This document shows, piece after piece, positions 1-12,016 of a stretch of 64,000 nt of DNA. Position 1 is the stretch's first letter, and each line of letters begins with the position of its first letter. The DNA is from Cylicocyclus nassatus (lineage: Eukaryota > Nematoda > Chromadorea > Rhabditida > Strongylidae). Under the pieces are notes generated by a model that did not search any database, was not told the origin of the DNA, and saw nothing but the letters and a program-made list of their open reading frames with translations. Where the stretch lies: contig CATQJL010000223.1 in NCBI GenBank assembly GCA_958299035.1, forward strand, positions 69,795,006 through 69,859,005, given 5' to 3'. A program made the translations under genes and the position numbers.

Positions 1-194
1 GCAAACTCACTTCAAGAGTTTTCTTTTGTGCTGGACCTAGAAATAACCTCCATCTAATCTGTCAGCTTCGCAGAGTTAGTGTAGGTGTACTGCAGATCAC
101 ATTAAACATGATTTCACTTGAAAAATGTTGGCTGATTTGTTAAGGCCTTGGTCCCAAAAGGTAGACAGCTCAAAATTTGCATAGTCGTCAATGT
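1..194 (+). mobile_element. TTAA-family MITE, 3' part only
   Basis: The window opens inside a copy of the ~310-bp TTAA family best seen at 18482-18793. Shared blocks are GTCAGC..TCGCAGAG, the 'tgtactgcaga' region, GGCCTTGGTCCCAAAAGGTAGACA, and the terminal GTCGTCAATGTGTT. The head lies outside the window. Confidence 0.7.
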
Positions 195-953
195 GTTGAT
201 TATCAGGTTGTCCCATAATTTTTTACCGCTTTTGTAATAGCCGTCGTCTTTTGGTACTTGTGGCTTAAGAAATCATTCGACGGCGTAAAGCAAACTCTAC
301 AACACGGCTATCAACAGATTGCTCGAATCGTATTTCACATGAAATTTTGGACTGATATCTGATAGCAGTCAAAAACGAACTTTACTGTGAAACATCGTAT
401 CTCCGCCCCAAAAATCTTAGAATTTCCCAGTATATCCTAGCATATGCTTAACACATCGGACATTCAACTGTACACTTTCCGTATTTTTTCCATGGCTAAA
501 AAGAAAAAAATGAATTGAGTACAATGTCAAATTCCGTCGCTAGACGTCCTAAGCTCCTCCAACGCACGCGATTATATAGCTCAAACATACGAATTTATGA
601 TCATACATTTGTACCGCTGTAAGTACCCCAATTCATGAGAAATGCAAATGTTTAGGGTAAAAACAGTAAATAATTATGGAACACCCTAGTACATATAACT
701 TAGGTATTACCGTTGCATTCTGTGATTTATTTGAAAGAGTTAACCTCGAATTTTCGAGGCTTTCCCACATCGACAAATTCAATACTATTTGTTTGAAAAT
801 CCCATAAATTCCTACACTCCAAACTGCGGTCTTACTTAACGTTTGCAGAAAAGGAGTGAAATTTCGTGAACTACAATATACATAGACATACGCGACTATG
901 CATGCCCATGTTAGGATGTTTGAATGGTATTTTTTTGGTAACACCTTTGAACA
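195..953. other. unannotated AT-rich stretch
   Basis: I see no gene, repeat boundary or RNA here. The ORF crossing 633-1094 runs into the Helitron-like repeat in an antisense frame and is not credible as a gene. Confidence 0.5.
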
Positions 954-1254
954 TCTCACATATAAAGCTGAATGTCTGTTTGTCTGTCTGTCTGTCTGTA
1001 TGTCTGTACGTATATTCCGAATAGAAAATTCCATTTCTGAACCGATCCGGACCAAACTTGGCACACATACACATCGGGCCCCGGCGGGTGTCATAGGCCA
1101 CTTTTCGTCATCGATCGATATCGATTTTATCGATTTTTTGCAAAATTTGAGCTACGAGGCTGGGAGTTGGCACGGCGGGGGGGGGGGTAATCGAGCATGC
1201 TGATTACGAATATAATAATGACAGGGCCGGGCGGAGCCGGGTAAGTCAACTAGT
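954..1254 (+). mobile_element. Helitron-like non-autonomous element
   Basis: The sequence starts TCTCACATATAAAGCTG and has a GTCT microsatellite (about 977-1000). It ends with a GC-rich hairpin (CCGGGCGGAGCCGGG) followed by TAAGTCAACTAGT. A 5' TC, a 3' hairpin and a CTRRT terminus without terminal inverted repeats or TSD are the marks of Helitrons. A second copy lies at 44853-45310 on the other strand. No Rep/helicase coding is present. It contains an 11-G run at 1177-1187. Confidence 0.6.
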
Positions 1255-1426
1255 ACGCTATAAAAATTTGAATTATTGGATCATTTTGTAATCCGCAGCT
1301 TTTGAACAAGATTCACTACCATAGGTACTTTCTAAAATTTTCTTTTAAAATAGTTAGGCTTTATACTTGAGTTAATTATCTGGTCCAACATTCAGTCCTC
1401 TAAAACCTATTGCTGTACTTATTTAC

Positions 1427-1663
1427 CAGGGCTCAGCACGAGGTGGCTCTTGGAAAATACAAAAAAACGAAATCCCCCGGACTTTCGCGATTTTACGAAG
1501 TTCCCTTTGACCCTAGGCCTAAAAAACCCCTCAAGAAACGAGACGTCTAGAAAAAAAACATCACAAATTTTGTGTTTTTTCGGCCTTGAAAAAGATACCC
1601 ACTTTGCTTTTTATTCCAAAAACGATATTCAGCTTGCCTAAAAGCCACCTGTGCCAAGCCCTG
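1427..1663. mobile_element. hAT-type MITE with perfect 8-bp TSD
   Basis: Terminal inverted repeats CAGGGCTCAGCACGAGGTGGCT and the complement of AGCCACCTGTGCCAAGCCCTG. The flanks are TTATTTAC at 1419-1426 and again at 1664-1671. A CAGGG terminus with an 8-bp duplication is typical of hAT elements. At 237 bp it cannot encode a transposase. Confidence 0.8.
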
Positions 1664-1670
1664 TTATTTA

Positions 1671-1915
1671 CACATTGATGACCGCTTGACACCCATGTGT
1701 CATAGCTTGAATTTCATTGAAATGACGACTACCTCGGGACAAACTCACTCCAGGGGTTTTCCTTTGCGCTGAATCTGGTTATAAGCTCCATCTTTTTGTC
1801 AGCCTCTCGGAGCTACTGTAGGTATAATGCAGATGGGAGTACGCACAATTTTATAAGAAAAATGTTGACAAATCCGTGCAAAGCCTTGGCCCTAGAAGGC
1901 AGAACTAATCTCTTG
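1671..1915 (+). mobile_element. TTAA-family MITE, degraded copy
   Basis: Begins CACATTGATGACCGCTTGACACCCATGTGTCA and follows the family through GTCAGCCTCTCGGAGCTACTGTAGG to GCCTTGGCCCTAGAAGGCAGA. It fades out before the terminal GTCAATGTG. It abuts the TSD of the preceding hAT MITE. Confidence 0.65.
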
Positions 1916-2193
1916 CGATGCGTAGCAAGTGAGAAGCTATTAGTTATGACAGTGAGATTTACCGCTGTATACAGCCTTTAATTTTGATTGATTCGCCTAT
2001 ATTAACCTACAAGGAAGATTACTCAATGACCGTGACTTTTTGAAATAAAATGTATGCCATTACACTTGCCTTGTAACGCTCACTCCAAATTTGACGTTTC
2101 TGATAATCGTTTCCTGAAAAGGAATTATGACGATTTCATTTCGAGTTTGGCCTTACAAAGAAATGCGATCGAAACGCCAACACTCTCGCTGCC

Positions 2194-2262
2194 ATATGGT
2201 GCAGTGGTAACATGGTAGCGTTACAAGATGGTACAAGTTTAGGTAGAAATCCAACTGCGTTT
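2194..2262 (+). ncRNA. degenerate tRNA-like (SINE-type) sequence
   Basis: An A-box-like TGGTGCAGTGG and a B-box-like GGTAGAAATCC lie at tRNA-like spacing. The stems do not close, so this is at best a tRNA-derived relic, not a tRNA gene. Confidence 0.3.
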
Positions 2263-2467
2263 TCCGGTTTTGCATTGTGTCAATAATTCTTTCCATAATT
2301 TTGGCATCCTTAAAATCAATACACTCCCTTACATATTGAAAAAATCAACCAAAAAGGTTTTTCGATGTTGCCATGAGCTGCACTAAGTAGAATAGAGTCA
2401 AAATGATTAATGATCTTTTGCTTCTTCCTGCTGGAAGTGCACGTCAAGACCGCTTTTAGACAAAATA

Positions 2468-4106
2468 CAGCGTGTCCCAAAAGTAAGCACACACTTTCCA
2501 ATCGTTAATATCTTTCTTCCAGTTGCGTTTTTTCCGCCATTTAATTACCATCGTGTAGGAGAAGCTTCAGCTTAGATGCACAGTATCGACCGAATCAATG
2601 ATCGCTCTTCATTACTGTAGGACTAGGTAAGAACCTCCAGCATATCGAACCTTTGTGAAATACTACATCCGAAAAAATTTTTTTCAAAAAATCTGAAAAT
2701 TCGTGTACTAGGGTTTTCGCCACACTGATTCCACTACACTCCACTACACAAATTTTTAAGAGTGTTTTCAGCTTTTTCGATGGTATAATCGCATTTTTGA
2801 CAAGTACTGGGAATTCGTTTATTACGGTTTAACCGGAATAACTATGGAAAGAAACATCACAGTAAAGTGGAGATTTCATATTCAAAATCAACGGCTTCCA
2901 TTACCGCAGTATATGTGTTCTTGGCTCGTTTGGTTTTGTTCCGGGGCAAGATATAGCTTCTAATAACCTAAAATCCTTGTCGAAGTACCTACAGTAATCC
3001 TACAGTAGTGAAGAGCGATCGGTCATTGGCTCGATACTGTATATCAAAGCTGAAGCCTCCTCTACAGAATAGTACTTGAATGGCGGAAAAAAGATACAAT
3101 GAGAAGAGATATATTAGGTTGTTACATATGTCTTGTTACACTTAACTTCTAACGGCGATAAGTCATACACCTCATAGTCTTTGCAGGACTCCAAGGTACC
3201 ATTCGATAGAACAGAGCAAGCTTTACAAGACGGTCTGCAAAAGTTCGCACCAGCTCCGACCCACCGTAAGTTTGCACCCAAAATCTGAGTCGTACTGAAA
3301 TTCAAAAAATCGCGAAAAATCTATATCTTTGTTCAAACAAATCCTACGGATCTCCAACTCGCTCACAAAAATTGCCCACTATATCAAACACTCATAAGTA
3401 CCGTTGCTGTATTTTTTCCTTATCTAGAAATCGAGAAAAAGAATTTTTTTTAGTTTTTACAAAAATGAAGCTATGCTGTTTCTATTCACGTAGCTGTATA
3501 CCACAAGCTCTTAGAAGTATGGCCGTAAATTTTCAGCTTTCCAGAAGCCCTAGTTTTCGAAAATTACCTAATTTAGCATTGAACACCCGAGTGATAAAAG
3601 CTAAATTTGGTATTTTTCAAAAACCAGAGCTTCTGAAAAGCTGAAAATTTTACGGTTATACTTCTAAGAGCTTGTAGTATACAGCTACGTGAATAGAAAC
3701 AGCATAGCTTCATTTTTGTAAAAACTAAAAAAAATTCTTTTTCTCGATTTCTAGATAAGGAAAAAATACAGCAACGGTACATATGAGTGTTTGATATAGT
3801 GGGCAATTTTTGTGAGCGAGTTGGAGATCCGTAGGATTTGTTTGAACAAAGATATAGATTTTTCGCGATTTTTTGAATTTCAGTACGACTCAGATCTTGG
3901 GTGCAAACTTACGGTGGGTCGGAGCTGGTGCGAACTTTTGCAGACCGTCTTGTAAAGCTTGCTCTGCTCTATCGAATGGTACCTTGGAGTCCTGCAAAGA
4001 CTATGAGGTGTATGACTTATCGCCGTTAGAAGCTAAGTGTAACAAGACTTATGTAACAACCTAATATTAACGATTACAAAGTGTGTACTTACTTTGGGAC
4101 ACCCTG
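2468..4106. mobile_element. TA-flanked Tc1/mariner-type element, interrupted
   Basis: The left end is CAGCGTGTCCCAAAAGTAAG and the right end the complement of CAGGGTGTCCCAAAGTAAG, with TA at 2466-2467 and 4107-4108. It is the same family as 8353-9029. A second element (3114-4064) is inserted 42 bp from the right end, splitting it. No transposase frame survives. Confidence 0.8.
3114..4064. mobile_element. foldback TA-element nested in the previous one
   Basis: Almost a full-length palindrome: both ends read TTAGGTTGTTACATA, and ~440-bp arms contain mirrored ORFs (3114-3305 and 3873-4064) differing at two residues. TA lies at 3112-3113 and 4065-4066, and removing it restores the host sequence GAGATATTAACG. 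The arms contain the conserved hairpin AGAGCTTGCTTTGCTCT-like core. Relatives occur at 42088-43312 and 46066-46460. Confidence 0.85.
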
Positions 4107-4720
4107 TATTTTGCGATTACAGGGGAGGTGATATTGTGTTGAAGTATCGATTTGTATGTCAAAAAGTGGAAGTCATTCGTCACCTTACACATTACTCAGT
4201 TGTTAGGGTCGTTTGTTTTCAAGTAAAATTTATTCTAATGCTTAATGGAAATTAGCGGAGACAGGCCCATTTTCCATATTTTCGAAAGTTAAGGGCATAC
4301 ATTTACCTCGTGGGCGCCAGACTTATACGAAGAAGCTTAATGGAGGCATTAAAAAACTGAAAACGAAAAAGGGTTTGCGTTCCATCGTTTTTCCCTCCCT
4401 GTCGTATTTCCCCTGGGCAAACTCAAAAATCCCTCACAACTTCTTTCAGTAAAACGATTAGCAAAAAAAGAAAGTCAGATGCGAATCAACCCTTCAAAAA
4501 GAAGTTTATTGGTATACATTTTATCTCATTTTATCTTTATCTCTATCTTTTATCGGTCACCAGAATTCTTTTCTTGTTAGTGTGCCGTAGATCTAAACTC
4601 TGTCGAAGCATGACTGTGGTTATAGCAGCTAAAACTTGTACCAATCCTCATACCACAAGAAAAGGCTATTTCATGGTTAATTGATTGTTACTTCGTACAA
4701 GATCTTCAGATCAGGTAACA
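4107..4720. other. upstream region of the 4.7 kb peptide locus
   Basis: No repeat or RNA recognised. A pyrimidine-rich GATCTTCAG at 4701-4709 just before the start codon could act as a splice or trans-splice acceptor. That is inference. Confidence 0.3.
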
Positions 4721-5327
4721 ATGAACATGCGGTTGATGATATACCTGTTATACCTGCTCCTTGGAGTTGTCGCAATTGCGTTCGCTAATTCTGCTGAATC
4801 TACTGAATATGAACCACCAGCAAAGAAACTGAAACTTAGTTTGGAAGACGATGAGTTTGCACTACCAGCAAAGAAACGGAAACTCACTATCAGTCCACGG
4901 AAGGTAGGCTTTTACCACCAGCAAAAAACCAAAACTTATGGAATGGACGATGAGTTTGTTGGATATGTGAGATTATCTACATTAGTTCAGGAATTATTTT
5001 TGAAGCATTTTGGATATTTTGCAGCGCGTTGGTTGAAACAAAGGTAAAGACAGGTAATAAGCGAAGACAGAGGAAAAACAAGGTTACATGAGAATGCGTC
5101 CAAGACTGCCTGCTTGACGTTTCAATCGTTTGAAGGTACAACTAAAAAAGATGAGAGAGAAAAGAACATGGAAAAGAAGGGGTCAGAGTTTGTCGGCTAT
5201 GTAAGCTTATCTATACTGGTTGAGAATTTATTTTTGAAGTATTATGATTATTTTGCAGTGCACGGGTTGGTGCGATCGCCCGGACTATATGACTAAACAC
5301 CGATTCAAGGTTACGGAAATATGGTGA
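4721..5327 (+). CDS. candidate small secreted lysine-rich peptide gene with duplicated intron
   Basis: Function unknown. The start ATG at 4721 opens a hydrophobic signal peptide (MRLMIYLLYLLLGVVAIAFA). It is followed by two PAKKxKL-acidic-DEF units and a third, frame-altered one, up to GGATAT at 4966. There follow two related 58-nt introns, both phase 0 with near-consensus ends: 4967-5024 (GTGAG...TTTTGCAG) and 5201-5258 (GTAAGC...TTTTGCAG). Each is preceded by an EFVGY-coding end, so an exon-intron unit was duplicated. Using the first acceptor gives a stop after three codons (85 aa). Joining 4966 to 5259 instead gives 82 plus 22 residues ending at 5327, with two cysteines in CTGWC. Which is used cannot be told from sequence alone. 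Confidence 0.5.
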
Positions 5328-7336
5328 ATGCGTAGAGGATTCTTTGCTTGACATTTTATTACTGATGCTTTGAAGCTACAAATCAATGTGGTGTCTTTGA
5401 ATGCAGTATTAGGTTTATTAATTGGAACTGCAAGTTATGTGTTGTGCTTACAGCGTTCTATGAGGCATTCTAAAGTTTCTAGCTTAAGCATACAGAGCCG
5501 TCTTGAACAGCTTAGCAGCTTATCTTATTGAAATCGCGAATACGACTAAACATAATTTCATTCGACTCTGGTAAACTTGCCTAGCACTCTGATATTAGGT
5601 GGTTTCGAAAATTTTGTCCGTCTTTTCAAACTGCTATAAAACCACGCACAATAAAGTCCTAAATGAGTTTCAACATGCATTCGATGCAACTTCTCCTTTT
5701 TTACGGATACATTTTCAAACCACAATTTTGTATGTTTTTTTTTTGATAATTACCAAGAATGAAGAATGGAGAGAAGGATGGAGCCGGAATGGAGCCAGAA
5801 ACACATAATCAAGTCAGAATGGAGCCGTAAACACATAACTAAGACAGTGGCAATGGCCGCTGTGTCTTTGCCAAAAAGTCAAGAAGGCGTGAAAGCAATC
5901 GTTGCAAAGTCAATCCTCCCTCCCCCCCCCCCCCCCGTCCCTACAGTAATCGGGATATGAGCTGCGAAACTCCATACTTCCCTCCAGGTGCTCGCACTTG
6001 CCTCTTCAAATCACACATGGCATGAAGAGTCACTCACCAAACTATGGTATTCCAATAGCCCATCATAACAGGAGATATGGTAAGGAGTAGTTTTGAGGGG
6101 GAATATCTGTCAATTTTTGCTGTGCATGTGGCTCACACCAGTGACCTATGCCGCCACCCGAATAACATGCAACTTCCAAAGTTACTTATATCTGTCGTGA
6201 AAAAAATGTCCAGTCTCCTTTTTAGATCGTCAAAGTTTTTTATAGCTTTAAACGTACAAATTGTTTCTGTAAAATGTTTTTTGGGGAGGATAGCTCGACG
6301 TTTTTTTTTTGACCCCCTCTTTCCCCTCCCCCCCCCTCCGAACGAGATTTCTCAGTTCGTTTCGCCACACTTATCGCTTACTATTTGACAGAGCTTTTCA
6401 TTGTAATGTAATTTATCTCAACTTCTTTTAACATCGAAAATGTAGATTCTTATTGCCTTATCGCACCCTTTAGTTTTTTGTTACTTTTTTCTCAAATAGT
6501 AATGCATTTCTAATGAATCACATTGGGAGCTTCGACAAATGCGGGAGTTTGTCACCTGTTCATTTATTTCACGGTTTCGTAGCGTATTCAAAAAGATGGC
6601 CAAATGCTCTCTCGGTATTTTGTTGTAGGGCCACTCCAGGAAGGGGGAGGAGCACAATTTGATGCCAAGTACGCGAAGGCCCCTTATATGAGTAACATTA
6701 GAGCTGCCGCCTATTTTAGTTGAGAAAAAGAGTTACAATATGTTAGAAAATTTGGGTCGTCCCATCTTTTCTCAACAATTATAATTCGTTCCTTCGCACT
6801 TAGAGTATTCGCTGCTGGTAACGCTTATAAGTTCAGAATTCTTGCAAGCTTTACAAGAACGCACCTAAGCCAATTCAAATGAAGATATGTTGAAAGATAG
6901 AAAGGACCTTAAGATCGCAACCATTGATGGCATATGGACATTTTTCGCAATATTCAATAATGTAGACTCTCAACTTTTTATCCTTCCACAGATCTTTTAT
7001 TCATTCCCGCCGACTAGCATGGCAAAAAATAAGTAAGAGCTATTGCGGCGTTTTCCAAATTCAAGAATAGCACCGTTGATTTGTTGATCAGTACCTAGCA
7101 TGGATGTATCATATCTGCTGTTACGGTATCGGCCACAACTATATGTTCATCATGAAAAATACCGCAACTTACTGGGTCGGCAACATGTTGCTATAACATT
7201 TGTTACAGCTACCGTCGAGTCATTCGTAACTTAATATGTGAGCCTGCACAGACCACGCGGTGACCGAGGGCACAGTTTTCGGTAACTTCTCAGTAAAACC
7301 TTTGGGGCTTAACAGACAGCAAAAGTGTGTACTATT
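5328..7336. other. unannotated region
   Basis: No gene recognised. It contains a 15-C tract at 5922-5936 and a short imperfect tandem (AATGGAGCC..AAACACATAA, about 5786-5841). ORFs here are short and lack splice or codon signals. Confidence 0.4.
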
Positions 7337-8313
7337 AGCATGCTCGAACCACATAGAATAAAGATTGAAGAAATCTGTAGGCCCTACCCGATGCAGAGTT
7401 TCTTCCTTTTTCTAACGAAAGTGTTCACGTTCAGACTCCCTTGATGTCTGCTCAGTAATCGGTAGGGATCTCCAACCCATAATTTTCACCCATGTTGATT
7501 TTCGCTATTTTCAAAACTTCCATTTTCAACTTGGACTAGCTTCGATAAGAATTGGGTAGAACAATCAAAATGCAATACAATACAGTTTTTTGGCATCTTT
7601 AGCCGGCTTCTCAAAAATTTTATTGAAAAAAAATTTCTGATGCTATCAAATTCCATATTTGGGCATTCCAATCCTCACAGAACAATGAACGATGAGCAAT
7701 CAGGGTATCACTGGGTGCAGCTTTTCCTCCTCTTCCTGATAAACTCCTTTTCTTCCTGTTTTATACGAAATATGAGCTTAAAATCGTTGTAATTCTTATT
7801 TTCAGACCCATCCCAGGCTGTACCCAGGAAATTCAAAATTCATTGTTTTGAACCGTTAAACGCTCAGTGCTTACATTCATTGTTTTGAACCGTTAAACGC
7901 TCAGTGCTTACTAAAATCAGCGCTAAGTAATAGGCTGTTTCAAAAAGCCTCAAATTCCTAGTATTTGTCAGTGTTCGAAGCGATTGTGTTTTTCACAATT
8001 TCGAACAGGTAAGGCTTTTGGAAAAATTACCCTAAGAAATATCGAAAAGTTAGATGATGAAGCCAGAATAGTTCATTGTATTGCATTTTATTGTTTCCAA
8101 CTATTATCAAAGTTAGTCCAAAAGATAAGATTGAAAATTTCAAAAAATAGCCAAACTGAAGGTGGGTGAAAATTATGGGCTGATCCCTGCCAATTGTTCA
8201 GCGGTCATCAAGGGAATTTGAGCAAAATCATAACCATTAGAAAGAGGAAGAAATTTTGCATTGGATAGGTTTACAGCTCTTTTCAATCTTTATTCTAAGT
8301 GGTTCGAACATTG
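7337..8313. repeat. foldback (long inverted repeat) element
   Basis: About 340-bp imperfect arms (7337-7680 and 7960-8313) pair with each other. For example, GAACCACATAGAATAAAGATTG pairs with CAATCTTTATTCTAAGTGGTTC, and CCCATAATTTTCACC with GGTGAAAATTATGGG. The terminal sequence is not clearly bounded and no TSD is visible. Confidence 0.65.
7838..7911 (+). repeat. perfect 37-bp tandem duplication
   Basis: Two adjacent identical copies of the unit beginning ATTCATTGTTTTGAACCG and ending CAGTGCTTAC, in the loop of the foldback. Identity implies a recent slip. Confidence 0.9.
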
Positions 8314-8352
8314 TCTGAAAAATTGCACGTACTTTCGGACCGATCTTATATA

Positions 8353-9029
8353 CAGGGTGTCCCAAAAGTAAGTACACACTTTCAATCGTCAATATCTCTC
8401 TTCCCAATGGGTCTTTTTTGGCCATTCAAGTACCATTCTGTAGAGGAGGCTTCAACTTAGATTTAAAGTATTGATCGAATCACCGATCGCTTTTCGTTAT
8501 TGTAGGATTACGGTAAGAACTTTCAGCATGTGAAACCATTGTGAAATATGCCAACTGGCAAAACTTTTTTCTAAAAATCTGAAAATTTGTGTACTAAGGT
8601 TTTCGCGCACGCTACTTTTATTACATAACTTTTGACGAGTGTTTTCCGCTTTTTTGAGGGTGTAATCACCTTTCTGACAAGTACTGGAAATTTGGCTCTT
8701 ACGGTTCACGTAGGATAACTTTGGAAAGAAGCATCACAGTAAAGTGGAAATTTTATATTTGAAATCAGCAACTTTCATTACTTTAGTATAAGAGTTTTTA
8801 GCTTGTTTGGTTTTGTTCCGAGGCAGAGTATGGCTTCCAATGGCCTGAAATCCTTGTCGAAGTTTCTACGGAATCCTACAGTAATGAAAATCGGTCGGTG
8901 ATTCGCTCTACACCGTGAATCTAAGTTGAAGCCTCCTCTACAGAATGGTGCTTAAATGGCGAAAAAAGACCTATTGGGAAGAGAGATATTGACGATTGAA
9001 AAGTGTGTACTTACTTTTGGGACACCCTG
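8353..9029. mobile_element. Tc1/mariner-type non-autonomous element, intact ends
   Basis: Inverted termini CAGGGTGTCCCAAAAGTAAG, continuing as TACACACTTTCAATCGTCAATATC on the left with a close match on the right. TA lies at 8351-8352 and 9030-9031. Both halves are inverted relative to each other over most of the 677 bp. No transposase ORF. Members of the same family are at 2468 and 45312. Confidence 0.85.
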
Positions 9030-9378
9030 TATATCGATTATTACATAATCAATGACCAAAAGATTTAAAAAACCAAGAAGAAATCACCAAAAATGAGCAA
9101 GTGCTAATTTCAAAAGTTAGTTGAATATTGCGCGTGGTGTGCTATCCGCATACTACGTTACAAACGACTCGAGGATATGCACATCAGCCTATTTTCAGTG
9201 ACCGGAGGCGTCATCGCATCTGTTTGTTTTTTTCAGATTATGTCAATGGGGACTAGTTTATTATTATTTATTTGTTTAGAACTAGTAAGCTTTGAAAGCG
9301 GTTTAAAGGCTGGCCAAAATACACTTGTTTTTACTGGAGGAAGTTTGTAGTTTTAGCTGTTGCGGGTTGCCAAGCTAT

Positions 9379-10722
9379 ACTAGCTTGCATACCCTCGATA
9401 CATAGAGCCACATACTCTGGTAACCTTCACTTTGAGGGCTATGAGGGGACACAACTTTCACCTGGAAAAAAACAGAAGTCATGCGGGGCTTCGCACCGGA
9501 TGTTATTATCCTGATTATATCGGAACGAATGTTAATGAAGCAAATATAGGGAATAAAATCTTTAGCTTATCTCAGCGAAACCGAGAATTTAAGTTTTCAT
9601 AGCTTTTTTTACCTTAAAAAAAGGTGTCTGTGGGATTCTCGCCAGAGTTCGGAACAAAATTTCTTAGTTAACCTCTCATTTGAACAAAATCGAGTTTCAG
9701 AAGTTTAGGAAAGCTATTGGAGTTAAATAAGAACAAGAAACTGCTTAAATCTTGCGCAGAGAGTCGCGCACGAAAACTCTGGTCTATCTCGTTAATGAGT
9801 GATTTTCAAAGCTTGGGTCGTTGTCAGTTCTCCTCGCCGTGTCATGGCGATCAGAATGATATATAATGTCGCGGGGTTTCGTTGAGACCCCGCGGAGATC
9901 TACGACCAAAGCCAAATGCCCCGTCGGCACTGGTCTGTCTCCGCTGCTCGTCTGCGTCTCCGCGCGCTGCGCGCTACCTCGCTACTCCAAACGCGGGGCG
10001 CGGGGCATTTGGCTCTGGTACCCTTTTCTTCGCTGTTTCAAACCCAATTTTAGCAAGCTATATATCATTTTGAAGCTCTTGATCTCTATTTTCACGCTGA
10101 GAACGTCCCAAAATCACATTTTTTGATTTGATCGAGAAATCCGGCAAAAACCTTGCTTTCGAAAATCTCTTGTTTTTCTTCTAGTTTAACTCTTTTCATG
10201 CGGTTTTTTCATGCACTCTATAGATCTTGCTTCTGTTCATAATGCAGACAACCACCCAGCCCTTATCTCTTGGATTGTGGTGGAATTTTTTGCGAAAAAT
10301 CGTAAAAAGTGCGTTTTTCTTTACCTTGTTCAGTTTCAGTGCTTTCGCATCGATTTTTTTCCAGCTTGGGCTATTATTGCTTAGAACAATAAGTGCAACA
10401 ATCCAGACAACGTCCCAGGAATCAAAAACGTCAATGCGGGGGTAAAAATTCAAAGGACGCATCAAAAATCAAAACCCCGTGTTGCGAATTGCTGGTCCTG
10501 AAGCGAAAACTTGCACTTTGAAAAGCCGCCAAATGAAAGATTTCAAGCCTCACTGCAGCGTTTTTATCCGGTTTTCAGCAGCTTCTTTTGCTTTTTATAT
10601 CTGTTTTACGTCATTTTCTCCTCTCTGATCTCAACCTTCACTATTTATGACGTCAGATGTTCAAACAACCTTCACTTTTGACGCCCTGTCTCTAGACTAT
10701 CGAAGGTATGCTAGCTTGCATA
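9379..10722. mobile_element. 1.3-kb terminal-inverted-repeat element with GC-rich hairpin, copy 1
   Basis: Termini ACTAGCTTGCATACCCTCGAT and complement of ATCGAAGGTATGCTAGCTTG. In the middle (9900-10015) a GC-rich block folds back: GCCAAATGCCCCG pairs with CGGGGCATTTGGC around an inner CCGCGCGCTGCGCGC core. A second copy in the same orientation lies at 14720-16140. No coding recognised. Confidence 0.6.
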
Positions 10723-10785
10723 AACTTATTATCCAGCCAACCTCAAAAATTTATTCGCGAGCATTATCATGCTGTACCTCAAATA

Positions 10786-11722
10786 CAGGGTGCGGCAAAA
10801 GTCTGGGAGCCTAACTTTGCAGTACTGCAATTAAAAAGATACTGACGGTTTTGTTTTCAATTTTATGCCACATGATGCTGCGGCCATCCTCTACAGAATA
10901 CACCTTATTTGGCTGGAAATGGCTGCCATATGTTTTTGTAAGAATGGAAATTACCAAAATAGAACTTTTGCAAGGCGAAAAAACCGGAATTTTCGGTACT
11001 TACAGTATTTGCTGTAGCTAGAGATGCTGTTAATATTTTACAAAACTTCGATGCACACAACATAGAGGAGGCTTCGCGCTATTGTATCCTAATTTTGCTT
11101 TTGCCAGGAGCTGTTCTTGCATGAACGGAAAATAAAAGTTTGCGAATGTTACCTGCGTGCCAGTGGAAATCCGTCTTCAAAACAAATTTAAAAGCTATAG
11201 AATGCTCAACAGGCACTGAGACCAAGGCTGTATATTTTGCATACGTCCTCTAAATTAGAATCTATCGAAATTCGGCCATGGGAACACTTTTTATACTTTT
11301 TAAACGATATTTTTAAGTTTTTATTCGCGCAATTGTAGCCAAAATTCCGGTATGCGACGTACACATGCTTCTAATTTAAAATCCAATATTTTTATTCCTA
11401 AGCAATGCAAAAAATTCTTTTGGAAGTATGTTGTAGACAAAAGTTTGCTCTATCATGCTGCACATTTGCCAAGGTAAAAGAAGCAGTTATTTTGAAGGCA
11501 TGGGGCGAATTCCATTACGACTACCTGCGTGCCATGACAGGTGGATCTGCCAAGATTTTTTAGGGCTGCGTGGAAGCCAAAAGAGGAAGTTTTGCAATTC
11601 AAGAACTGGGCTGTATCTGCAATCGTTCGAATTATGTGTGCGCCAAGTTTTTCGTTTCTAGGTACTTCCCTTCTCGTTTTGTACGAAAAAGTACTAGGCT
11701 CCCAGACTTTTGCCGCACCCTG
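10786..11722. mobile_element. Tc1/mariner-type non-autonomous element
   Basis: Inverted termini CAGGGTGCGGCAAAAGTCTG and GGAGCCTA with a perfect mirror at the right, flanked by TA at 10784-10785 and 11723-11724. It is distinct from the GTGTCCC family in the second half of its TIR. 937 bp, no transposase recognised. Confidence 0.85.
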
Positions 11723-11860
11723 TACTTCAGTGACTAAGGCGTGTAACTTGCATATTATTTAGAATAACAAACTGAAACACCTGCACCAATTGTTGTTTAA
11801 GGAGCCCTTTTAGGCAATACTGTGAAAAATTTCTCTTCTCGAGAGAGGTTTAAGCATTTT

Positions 11861-12016
11861 CAGAACTTGGTACGAAATGGCTTTTGAAAAACGCAAAAAA
11901 AAGTCTCCCTTGACTTTCACAAAATTCTACGGAGTCCCGCCCAAACAAACGAAACCCCCTTTGCTTTTGTAAAAACGATATCCAGCTTGCTTATCAAGCC
12001 ATTTGTGCGGAACCCT
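11861..12016. mobile_element. hAT-type MITE, related to 1427-1663
   Basis: Ends CAGAACTTGGTACGAAATGGCT and complement of AGCCATTTGTGCGGAACCCTG. Internal blocks (CTCCCTTGACTTTC, AAAACGATATCCAGCTTGC) match the 1427 element. The TSD has decayed. Confidence 0.6.

Noticed and set aside
633..1203. ORFs on both strands around 0.6-1.2 kb
   Set aside because: They translate the GTCT array and ends of the Helitron-like repeat.
3114..4064. 63-aa cysteine-containing ORF found twice
   Set aside because: It is the two arms of a foldback element, starts at the TIR, and reappears in decayed relatives without frame conservation.
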